Source: Acidimicrobiia bacterium (GTDB taxonomy: Bacteria > Actinomycetota > Acidimicrobiia > IMCC26256 > JAMXLJ01). From it: a DNA stretch of 64,000 nt. A model generated the notes under the pieces. That model made no database searches. It was not told the origin of the DNA and saw nothing but the letters and a program-made list of their open reading frames with translations. Positions 57,553 to 64,000 of this stretch are shown piece by piece. The stretch covers positions 1 through 64,000 of the forward strand of contig DASRES010000016.1 in the NCBI GenBank assembly GCA_035651955.1. Reading direction: 5' to 3'. The translations under genes and the position numbers were made by a program. The stretch's first letter is position 1. Every line of letters starts with the position of its first letter.

Positions 57553-58940
57553 CCTGAGCTCACCACGGGCACCGGCTCGATCGGCTCCGGCTCGGCGCCC
57601 GCGGTGCGCGCGACCGCGCTGCGCCAGCGTTGGAACCCGGCTTCGAGCGCGACCGCCGCGAGCACGATCACCGACGCCTCGGCCGGCGCGCGGTAGCGCA
57701 ACTGGCCGAACGTCAGTGCGACCGCGATGACGACCGCGACGGGGACCGCGAGCGTGGGCCACACCGGGACGCCGCGCCGTCGCAGGACGACCCCGCCGAC
57801 GACCGCGATCGCGCCGAGGATCCAGAAGCTCACCACCAGGCTGACGGTCACCATGCGCGCCTGCTCGTAGAGCAGGTGGTCGACCCCGACCTCCTGGAAC
57901 GGTTGGAAGACACCCAGGATCCGTCCGACCCGCGCCAGCACGACGAGCGGGACGCGACTCGCGTGCGCACGGATGTACTTTGCCGCCTCCGCGCGCAAGA
58001 GATCGTCACGAACCGACTCGTCGCCGGAAGCCCACGCAGGATGCTCACGCGCGACCTTGCGATCGAGCGCGGACGAGCAGTCGTAGCTCTTGAAGCCGAT
58101 GTACCTCCCGTAATAGGTGGTACGACAGTTCGACGCGGCGAGCGTCGGGCCGAAGTTCGTCGACAGGAACACCGGCTTCTCGAAACGCACCGCGTTGGAG
58201 ATCAGCCACGGCGCGAGGACGATCGCCGTCGCGGCCACCCCGGCGCCGAACCAGCGCAGGCGGCGCGCCCATGTCTCGCGCGGCGCGAACAGGAGCAGCG
58301 GCACGAGCACGAGCGCGGCGGCGAGCAGCAGCTCGGAGCGTGCCAGCGCCATCGCGCCACACCAGACACCGAGCCACACCGCACGCCACACGCTCGGCCG
58401 GCGCCAGAACCGGTACGCGAACAGCAGCACCCCGGCCGCCGTGAACAGCGCCATCGTCTCCGACAGCAGCATGCCGTCGTGCACCCAGGCGTTCGGGTAC
58501 ACCGCGGCCAGCGCGCCCGCGAACAGACCCGCGACGTCCCCCGCGATCTCCCGCCCCGCGAGGCCACACAGCGCGATCGTCCCGGTCCCGAGCACACACG
58601 ACCACAGCACGAACGTCAGCTGACTGGTGTTGCTCCGGGGATCGACGAACGCCGCCACCGCGAGCCACAGGATGTACAGCGGCGGGTGGGACGCGGTGGG
58701 CACGGTGTGCCTGGTGAGCAACCCGCTGAACGGCTCGACGAAACCCTTGCCGTCGGCCACCAGGTTGGCGCTCGCGCTGTAGATGAACGAGTCGCCCGGG
58801 AACGGCATGTGCGGCTGCCGCAGCAGGAGGACGAACGCGATCCGGACGCCGAGCCCGACCGCGCAGATCAACGAGAGCCAGAGCGCAAACCTCCTGCCGG
58901 TCCGCCGGACCGCATCGCCGTGCGCGCCGCCCGCCGTCAC
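57549..58940 (-). CDS. GT39/ArnT-like polyprenyl-sugar glycosyltransferase, paralogue 2
   Basis: The 463-residue membrane protein is clearly paralogous to its downstream neighbour: both share YPNxWVHDGMLLSETMA, the RRPSxWRAVWLGVW loop, LARSEL, the STNxxxTLxAxNC region, TYYGxxIGFKSY, then FQEVxVDHxLY and LRYRAPAE. Differences are in the C-terminal loops and in the Cys pattern of the periplasmic domain. The GTG at 58940 is the first plausible start, although no strong ribosome site is seen. It is divergent from the GT2 gene across 105 bp. Confidence 0.85.
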   Translation of the reverse strand: MTAGGAHGDAVRRTGRRFALWLSLICAVGLGVRIAFVLLLRQPHMPFPGDSFIYSASANLVADGKGFVEPFSGLLTRHTVPTASHPPLYILWLAVAAFVDPRSNTSQLTFVLWSCVLGTGTIALCGLAGREIAGDVAGLFAGALAAVYPNAWVHDGMLLSETMALFTAAGVLLFAYRFWRRPSVWRAVWLGVWCGAMALARSELLLAAALVLVPLLLFAPRETWARRLRWFGAGVAATAIVLAPWLISNAVRFEKPVFLSTNFGPTLAASNCRTTYYGRYIGFKSYDCSSALDRKVAREHPAWASGDESVRDDLLRAEAAKYIRAHASRVPLVVLARVGRILGVFQPFQEVGVDHLLYEQARMVTVSLVVSFWILGAIAVVGGVVLRRRGVPVWPTLAVPVAVVIAVALTFGQLRYRAPAEASVIVLAAVALEAGFQRWRSAVARTAGAEPEPIEPVPVVSSG

Positions 58941-59045
58941 GGCTGCTGAACGTACTCGGCACGGCCCGACGCGACCAGGCTCGATCCCGCGGACCGCGCG
59001 ATCGCCCGGACGGCGAGTGGTCCGACGCGCTACCGTCGGGAGACC

Positions 59046-60005
59046 TTGACGGCGACCTCTCCACTCCCCGGTCCGCTGGACGGCAGCGCGGTCGACGACG
59101 CGGCGCCCGGCGCCACGGTCGACGTGACCGTCGTGCTGCCCGTCTTCAACGAGCGCGGCCACATCCGGACGGAGATCGACCGGATCCGGGCCGCGCTCGA
59201 CGCGTCGCCGTACAGCTACGAGATCCTCGTGGTCGACGACGGCTCGCGCGACGGCTCCGCGGACGAGCTCCGCGACATCCGGGACATCCGCCTCATCGTC
59301 TTCCCGCAGAACCGCGGGTCGGGATCCGCGCGCCGTGCCGGCACGCGTGCCGCACGCGGGCGTGTCGTCGTCTGGACGGACGCCGACATGACCTACCCGA
59401 ACGACGAGATCCCGCGGCTCGTCAAGGAGCTCGACGGCTACGACCAGATCGTCGGGGCGCGGACGTCGGAGCAGGGGACGCAGAAGTTGCTGCGCGTCCC
59501 GGCCAAGTGGATCATCAGGAAGCTCGCGAGCTATCTGGTCGAGACGCCGATCCCGGACCTGAACTCCGGCCTGCGCGCGTTCCGCGCCGACGTGGCCCGC
59601 CAGTACCTCCACCTCCTGCCGCAGGGCTTCTCGTGCGTCACGACGATCACGATGGCCTTCCTCGCGAACGGCTACTCCGTGAAGTACGTGCCGATCGAGT
59701 ACTCGCCGCGCGCCGGCAAGTCGAAGTTCCACTGGTGGAGGGACACCAAGAACTACCTCATCCAGGTCGTCCGGATGGTGCTGTCGTACAAGCCGTTGCG
59801 CGTCTTCCTGCCGTTCTCGACGACGCTGCTCGCGCTCGGTGTCGTCAAGCTCGGTCTGGACTGGTCGAGCCGCGACTTCCGCCTCGCGGCGAACACGCTG
59901 CTGATCTTCTTCGCCGGGTTGCTGTTCCTCGGCATCGGGCTGCTCGCCGACCTCATCGTCCGCGTGACCAAACCCCGCGACGAGGTCGAACCCGCGTCGT
60001 TGTGA
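59046..60005 (+). CDS. GT2 glycosyltransferase, polyprenyl-phosphate-sugar synthase-like (DPM1/GtrB type)
   Basis: The 319-residue protein has the GT2 fold: VVLPVFNERGHIRTEID, VVDDGSRDGSADEL and the donor-metal motif VWTDADMTYP. GLRAFRADVARQYL and the RAGKSKFHWWRDTKNYLIQVVRM region of DPM1-like enzymes follow, then two C-terminal membrane helices (PFSTTLLALGVVKL and TLLIFFAGLLFLGIGLLADL). It would load a sugar from a nucleotide donor onto a polyprenyl phosphate for the adjacent membrane transferases. The TTG at 59046 follows GGGAG. Confidence 0.9.
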   Translation: MTATSPLPGPLDGSAVDDAAPGATVDVTVVLPVFNERGHIRTEIDRIRAALDASPYSYEILVVDDGSRDGSADELRDIRDIRLIVFPQNRGSGSARRAGTRAARGRVVVWTDADMTYPNDEIPRLVKELDGYDQIVGARTSEQGTQKLLRVPAKWIIRKLASYLVETPIPDLNSGLRAFRADVARQYLHLLPQGFSCVTTITMAFLANGYSVKYVPIEYSPRAGKSKFHWWRDTKNYLIQVVRMVLSYKPLRVFLPFSTTLLALGVVKLGLDWSSRDFRLAANTLLIFFAGLLFLGIGLLADLIVRVTKPRDEVEPASL

Positions 60006-60610
60006 CGACGTCGACCGCCGTCCCGACCGGGAACACCTACGACAAGTACGCGAGCGCGAACCCGATCGAGCGCCGTCTCATGGCCCGGTTCATGGCCCGC
60101 TTCGACGCGATGCTCCCGGTCCGCACACCCGCCCGCGTCCTCGAGGTCGGCGTCGGCGAAGGGCAGATCGCAGCGCGCGTGAGGGAGCGGTACCCCGGCG
60201 CCGCGATTGCGGGCATCGACCTGCCCGACCCGAGCCTTGCCGACCACTGGCGCACGCGCGCGCTCCCGGGTGCGTTCGCCGACATCGTGGCGCTCCCCTT
60301 TCCCGACGCCTCGTTCGACCTCGTGCTCGCGATCGAGGTGCTCGAGCACGTCCCGCAGCCCGATGCGGCGCTGCGCGAGATCGCGCGCGTCGCGGCGGGT
60401 GACGTCCTCGTCTCGGTCCCGCGCGAGCCGTTGTGGCGGGTCGCGAACATCGCCCGGGGCAAGTACTTGGCCGCGCTCGGCAACACGCCGGGCCACGTAC
60501 AGCACTGGTCACGGCGGCGCTTCACCGCCGTCGTCGGCTGCGTGCTCGACGTCACGGCCGTGTCGAACCCGCCGCCGTGGACGATGGTGGCAGCGCGGGT
60601 TCGCGCGTAG
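60002..60610 (+). CDS. Class I SAM-dependent methyltransferase
   Basis: The 202-residue protein has the nucleotide motif RVLEVGVGEGQIAARVRERYPG and motif II IAGIDLPD, followed by ADIVALPFPDASFDLVLAIEVLEHVP. The late PLWRVANIARGKYLAALGNTPGHVQHWSRRRF segment is seen in envelope-glycan loci. The GTG start overlaps the GT2 stop by 4 bp, so it probably methylates a sugar or lipid made in the same locus. The 3' end overlaps the flippase-like gene by 59 bp. Confidence 0.88.
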   Translation: MTTSTAVPTGNTYDKYASANPIERRLMARFMARFDAMLPVRTPARVLEVGVGEGQIAARVRERYPGAAIAGIDLPDPSLADHWRTRALPGAFADIVALPFPDASFDLVLAIEVLEHVPQPDAALREIARVAAGDVLVSVPREPLWRVANIARGKYLAALGNTPGHVQHWSRRRFTAVVGCVLDVTAVSNPPPWTMVAARVRA

Positions 60611-61544
60611 GCGGCCCGTCGGTCGCGCGACCGGCCACGGCGGGCTCGGGTCCCGCGCGCCACAGCGCACCGATCCCGGCACCGAGCGCGTCGACGAGCA
60701 TGAACGCGAGCCGGGCCGTCACCGCGATCGCGGCGCGCGTCCCGGACGGGATCCCGCCGCCGACGAGCGCGACGAACGCAGCTTCACGGACGCCGATGCC
60801 GCCGGGGACCGGTACGAGCACGAACCCCGCGACCCACGAGATCATCGCCGCGGGCGCGATCGTCAACCACGACGCGTGCGCGGTGAACGCGCGGGCGATG
60901 CACCACGTCGCGGTGCCGATCAGCAACCAGCTCGGCACGTACTCGAGCACCAGCCGCAACGACGACGACCACCGCGGCACGACGACGGGCAGGTCACGCT
61001 TCAGGAGCCGTTCCGCGCGCGCGACGAGCCAGCCCAGCAGCCGGTGGTGCAGCAGCGCGATGCCGACGGGCAGCAGGACGAGCACCCAGAGCCAGGCCGT
61101 CGCGCCACCGTGCAGGAACCGCAACGGGAGCAACACCGCGGCGACCAGCATCCCCGCGAGGTACAGCGCGCCCAGCGAGAGCGCGACGCTCGCGTACGAA
61201 GCGGGCCGCGGGATGCCGCCGCGCCGGACGAGCTCCGCACGGCCGACGACGGGCCAGATGCCGCCGGGCACGTACTTGCCGATCTCGCCCACGAAGTACC
61301 AGACGATCGTGGCCCGGAACGTGACGTCCGCACCGAGGAGTGCGAGCGCGCGCCGCCACGGCAGCGCGATCGCGACCATCCCGAGCGCGGCGATCGCACC
61401 ACCGGCCGCGAGCCAGGCGACGTTCGCGTCGTCGATCGACCGGCGGACGTCGGTCCACTGCGACGCGATCGCGCGTACGACGAACACACCGCCCGCGATC
61501 GCGATGAGGATGCCGACGGCCGTCGTGAGTCGGGCGAGGTGCAC
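60552..61544 (-). CDS. UPF0104/LPG-synthase-TM-like membrane protein (AglD/flippase family)
   Basis: The 330-residue protein has about eight helices and family signatures EIGKYVPGGIWPVVGRAEL and VLVPVPGGIGVREAAFVALVGGG, which resemble the membrane domain of lysylphosphatidylglycerol synthases and AglD. Such proteins move or modify lipid-linked sugars. Start at GTG 61544 is my choice; the frame runs on upstream. It belongs by position to the glycosylation locus although transcribed oppositely. Confidence 0.82.
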   Translation of the reverse strand: MHLARLTTAVGILIAIAGGVFVVRAIASQWTDVRRSIDDANVAWLAAGGAIAALGMVAIALPWRRALALLGADVTFRATIVWYFVGEIGKYVPGGIWPVVGRAELVRRGGIPRPASYASVALSLGALYLAGMLVAAVLLPLRFLHGGATAWLWVLVLLPVGIALLHHRLLGWLVARAERLLKRDLPVVVPRWSSSLRLVLEYVPSWLLIGTATWCIARAFTAHASWLTIAPAAMISWVAGFVLVPVPGGIGVREAAFVALVGGGIPSGTRAAIAVTARLAFMLVDALGAGIGALWRAGPEPAVAGRATDGPPTREPALPPSSTAAGSTRP

Positions 61545-61599
61545 GCGCTTCAGGACCCAGCAGCGTACAGGGCACTGTGACCGGATACGGTCGGGCCTC

Positions 61600-62250
61600 G
61601 TGCGTCTCGAGGACGTCGACGAGCTGCTGACCACGACGCGAGCCGTCCGGCGCCGGCTCGACCTCACCCGTCCCGTCGACGCTGCGCTGCTCCGTGATTG
61701 CCTGGCACTCGCGCTCCAGGCCCCGACCGGCGGGAACGACCAGAGCTGGCACTTCGTCGTCGTCACCGACGACGCGACGCGCGCCGCGCTCGCCGACGTG
61801 TACCGGCGCGCGGCGGTCGCATATGCCACGCGCACGCGCGGCACGCGCAAGCGCGTCCGGACGCTCGACGACGCGGAACGGGCGACGCGCCGGCGCGTCC
61901 TCGCGTCCTCGGGCTACCTGTACGAGCACATCCACGAGGTGCCCGCGCTCGTCGTGCCGTGCCTCGACGGCCGGTTCGACGGCGCGCCGGTCGCGGATCA
62001 GGCGACGGCGTTCGGGTCGATCCTCCCGGCAGTCTGGAGCTTCATGCTCGCGGCCCGCTCGCGCGGGCTCGGTACCTCGTGGACGACCGCGCACCTCGAG
62101 CTGGAGCGCGAGGCCGCAGTCGTGCTCGGGATCCCCTTCGACGACGTCACGCAGGTCGCGTTGGTGCCCGTCGCCCACACCGTCGGCGACCAGTTCCGAC
62201 CCGCGTCACGCCGTCCGCTCGACGACGTCGTGCACTGGGACCGCTGGTAG
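61600..62250 (+). CDS. Nitroreductase-family FMN oxidoreductase
   Basis: The 216-residue protein has TTTRAVRRRLDLTRPVDAALLRDCLALALQAPTGGNDQSWHFVVV at its start, the classical FMN-contacting region of nitroreductases. AVWSFMLAARSRGLGTSWTT follows later, and the VLGIPFDDVTQVALVPVAHTVG end is typical. It reduces nitro, quinone or related substrates. GTG 61600 is used because upstream codons are antisense to the flippase gene. Confidence 0.9.
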   Translation: MRLEDVDELLTTTRAVRRRLDLTRPVDAALLRDCLALALQAPTGGNDQSWHFVVVTDDATRAALADVYRRAAVAYATRTRGTRKRVRTLDDAERATRRRVLASSGYLYEHIHEVPALVVPCLDGRFDGAPVADQATAFGSILPAVWSFMLAARSRGLGTSWTTAHLELEREAAVVLGIPFDDVTQVALVPVAHTVGDQFRPASRRPLDDVVHWDRW

Positions 62251-62253
62251 GCG

Positions 62254-63252
62254 TCATCTCCCGCGCGTCACCGCGACGGCGACGGCTCCCGCGAGCGCGG
62301 CCGCCGCACCGGCCAGGAGCCCGCGCCGGTGGCTCGTGTACCACCACTGGTAGCTGCGGTCCTTCGCCGTCGCATCGAACTCGCCGTGCGCGCCGTAGTC
62401 CTCGGTCTCGTCGGCCGGGTTCCACAGGTTCGCGGGGCGACCCGGGCTCTTCGGCTCCTTGGTCTGCTGGCTCTTGAACCCGGTGCGCGCGAGGTAGCGG
62501 TCGAGCAGCCCGGGGATGATCGCGTTGCCCGCGATCGTCGCGGCCGTGCTGCCGCCGACGTAGTACTCGCGCCGGTTCGGGTGCTCGGCCGCGTACAGCA
62601 CGCCACGGGCGGCGACCTCGGGCTGGAAGATCGGCGGGACGGGCTGCGGATGGTTGGGCAGGCGCGACAGCACCCAGCTGAACTGCGGCGTGTTCAAGCC
62701 GGGTAGCTGCACCATCGTGATCTTCACGTTGGTGCCCTCGTGCATCAGCTCGGTCCGGAGGGCCTCCGTGAAGCCCTTGATCGCGTGCTTGGCGCCGCAA
62801 TACGCGGACTGGAGCGGGATGCCGCGGTACGCGAGCGCCGAGCCGACCTGGACGATCACGCCACGATCGCGCGGGAGCATGTGGTCGAGCGCGACTCGCG
62901 TGCCGTGCACCTGGCCGAAGTACGTCACCGCGGTCGTGCGACGGAACTCCGACGGGTCGATGTCCGTGAACTTCGCGAACACCGAGCTGAACGCGTCGTT
63001 GACCCACACGTCGATCGGGCCGAGCTCGCGCTCGACCTGCTGCGCCGCCGCGACGACCTGGTCGTACTCCGCGACGTCGGTCGGGACCGCGCACGCACGC
63101 CGACCTGCGCTCTCGACGTCCTTTGCCGCGGCGTCGAGCCCGCCGGCACCCCGGGCGAGCAGGCCGACGTCGTACCCCGCGTCTGCGAACGCGCGGACGC
63201 AGGCCCGTCCGACGCCCGCGCTGGCTCCGGTGATGACTGCGACCCGTGCCAT
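62254..63252 (-). CDS. SDR-family oxidoreductase with C-terminal membrane tail
   Basis: The 332-residue protein is a classical SDR (TGASAGVGRACV, Ser in QVGSALAYRG, YCGAKHAIKGF with Tyr and Lys) whose body ends near residue 235. It continues with an 80-residue tail rich in charged residues (NLWNPADETEDYGAHGEFDATAKDRSYQWWYTSHRR) and ends in a hydrophobic stretch of about 20 residues, GLLAGAAAALAGAVAVAV, then TRGR. This looks like a tail anchor. Such SDRs with DUF-like tails are common in Actinobacteria and occur near nitroreductases and hemerythrins. Substrate unknown. Confidence 0.88.
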   Translation of the reverse strand: MARVAVITGASAGVGRACVRAFADAGYDVGLLARGAGGLDAAAKDVESAGRRACAVPTDVAEYDQVVAAAQQVERELGPIDVWVNDAFSSVFAKFTDIDPSEFRRTTAVTYFGQVHGTRVALDHMLPRDRGVIVQVGSALAYRGIPLQSAYCGAKHAIKGFTEALRTELMHEGTNVKITMVQLPGLNTPQFSWVLSRLPNHPQPVPPIFQPEVAARGVLYAAEHPNRREYYVGGSTAATIAGNAIIPGLLDRYLARTGFKSQQTKEPKSPGRPANLWNPADETEDYGAHGEFDATAKDRSYQWWYTSHRRGLLAGAAAALAGAVAVAVTRGR

Positions 63253-63258
63253 CGCGAC

Positions 63259-63807
63259 TCAGTGGTCCATCGCGGAGCGGATGGCGTCGCGCGCGCGGTC
63301 GGCGATGGCGACGAACGGCCCGGCGACCATGTTCCCGGTCGCGGACTCCGGTGCCATCTTGTGCGAGTGCGTCGGCGCGGTCTGCTCGGCGGCGCGGAAC
63401 ACCTTCGTCAGGTCGCGGAGCCGGTTCTCGTCGACGGTGGCCTTCAGGCGCGGGTGCTCCCGCTGTTCCTCGTCCTCGGCATGGTGCAGCACGTCCCGGC
63501 GCAGCTGGTCGAACTTCACCCCGAACGCGCTGTCGTTCACGTCCATGCTCTCGAGCTCGGCGAGGGCCTTCTTGCCCTGGTCCTCCTCCTCGAGCAGCTC
63601 GTCCGTGACCGGCCGGCCGTCCTCGGTTCGGCGCAGCAGCGGGTGCACGACCTCTTCCTCGGCCGTCTCGTGGATCGCGAGCTTGCGGACCAGCGCGTGG
63701 AACGCGTCCTCCTTCGCGTCACTGGTCGTCGCCGTCTCGACGCTCGTCATCATCTGCTTGATCTGCGCGTGATCCTCGAGGATCGCGTCGATGACGTCGT
63801 TCGCCAT
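63259..63807 (-). CDS. Hemerythrin-like (HHE domain) protein
   Basis: The 182-residue protein is all-helical, with metal-ligand His/Glu contexts in ILEDHAQIKQMM, KLAIHETAEEEVVHPLL, ELLEEEDQGKKAL and RRDVLHHAEDEEQREHPRL. These match the HHE pattern for a di-iron site. Its role may be oxygen, NO or iron sensing or stress resistance. The ATG at 63807 follows GGAGAGG; an earlier in-frame start adds 34 poorly coding residues. It lies six bases from the SDR end. Confidence 0.9.
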   Translation of the reverse strand: MANDVIDAILEDHAQIKQMMTSVETATTSDAKEDAFHALVRKLAIHETAEEEVVHPLLRRTEDGRPVTDELLEEEDQGKKALAELESMDVNDSAFGVKFDQLRRDVLHHAEDEEQREHPRLKATVDENRLRDLTKVFRAAEQTAPTHSHKMAPESATGNMVAGPFVAIADRARDAIRSAMDH

Positions 63808-63947
63808 GGCCCTCTCCGTCCCTCTTGGTCGACTCCGCTCCGGCGTCCCGGCCTCCGGCCACGCCTGCGCTACGTCTCCGTTGCGGTCGAGTTCTTGCAT
63901 CCCCGCCACGGGCCCGGCTCAATCGTGGGCCGGTACGCTCCCCGCCG

Positions 63948-64000
63948 ATGAACTTCGTGGGCCACCTCGCGCTGGCCGCGCCGCGCGGACGATCGCAGCC
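63948..64000 (+). CDS. N-terminal fragment of an unidentified gene
   Basis: The ATG at 63948 begins MNFVGHLALAAPRGRSQ and runs off the window. MNFxxHLxLA is the typical opening of ACP phosphodiesterase/DUF479-like proteins, but 17 residues are not enough to decide. The upstream gap contains no strong ribosome site. It is divergent from the hemerythrin gene. Confidence 0.35.
   Translation, partial: MNFVGHLALAAPRGRSQ

Noticed and set aside
1-64000. tRNA, rRNA, riboswitch or prophage/IS elements
   Set aside because: Reading both strands by eye I found no TTCGA-type tRNA arm, rRNA-like sequence, transposase, integrase or terminal repeats. A tRNA scan or Infernal run was not possible here.

Overview
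The window is 64 kb of very GC-rich DNA that is almost entirely coding, with many GTG and a few TTG starts and neighbouring genes that commonly overlap by 4 bp. The gene content is actinobacterial: a WhiB-type iron-sulfur regulator next to a PdtaS-type histidine kinase, a Bpa-type proteasome activator, a mycobacterial-style 2-oxoglutarate dehydrogenase fused to an acyltransferase domain, a class II DAHP synthase, paired ArsA-like ATPases with a DUF3107 protein, a class E sortase and a TB7.3-like biotinyl protein. A complete System I (Ccm) cytochrome c maturation operon is unusual in typical Actinobacteria, which mostly use System II. It points to a deep branch such as Acidimicrobiia or a relative; this placement is inference. 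I saw no tRNA, rRNA, CRISPR array, prophage or insertion sequence.

Layout. 1-3.3 kb: two secreted proteins on the minus strand, one a Pro/Thr-repeat protein ending in an LPFTG sortase signal, then an AraC-type regulator. 3.3-12.4 kb: a VOC protein, aldehyde dehydrogenase, hemolysin III-type membrane protein, SDR, Bpa, DAHP synthase and Kgd. 12.4-16.3 kb: enoyl-CoA hydratase, SDR, and a TetR/DHA2 efflux pair preceded by two strong inverted repeats. 16.3-24.7 kb: membrane-anchored hydrolase, membrane protein, DapA-like synthase, TauE/SafE permease, uracil-DNA glycosylase, lipid kinase, GDPD, WhiB and PdtaS. 24.7-34.7 kb: an iron-sulfur and nucleotide-switch neighbourhood with two ArsA-like ATPases, DUF3107, Mrp, a SufR-like regulator, cysteine desulfurase, DUF169 and Nfu. 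It ends in an ATP-grasp enzyme plus a radical SAM protein with a CCAEP tail, which I consider the best candidate for an undescribed pathway. 34.7-40.3 kb: a broken ribbon-helix-helix gene behind 12-bp iterons, aconitase with its own HutC/GntR regulator, an Rrf2 regulator, a second TauE/SafE permease and the decayed remains of an ABC importer. 40.3-47.4 kb: cyclophilin and ccmI-ccmA. 47.5-53.3 kb: sortase, two enoyl-CoA hydratases around a biotinyl protein, DUF5317, a conserved hypothetical and a glycosyltransferase. 53.3-56.2 kb: alcohol dehydrogenase, aldo/keto reductase, TetR. 56.2-61.5 kb: a polyprenyl-sugar glycosylation locus with two tandem paralogous GT39-like membrane enzymes, a GT2 enzyme, a methyltransferase and a flippase-like protein. 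61.6-64 kb: nitroreductase, a tail-anchored SDR, hemerythrin and the first codons of another gene.

Links between parts. Mrp, cysteine desulfurase, Nfu and the SufR-like regulator would supply the clusters needed by aconitase, WhiB, the uracil-DNA glycosylase and the radical SAM enzyme encoded nearby. The sortase at 47.5 kb is a plausible enzyme for the LPFTG protein at 1-2.45 kb. The ccm operon implies c-type cytochromes encoded elsewhere. Functions are assigned from motifs visible in the translations and remembered family features; no database search was run.
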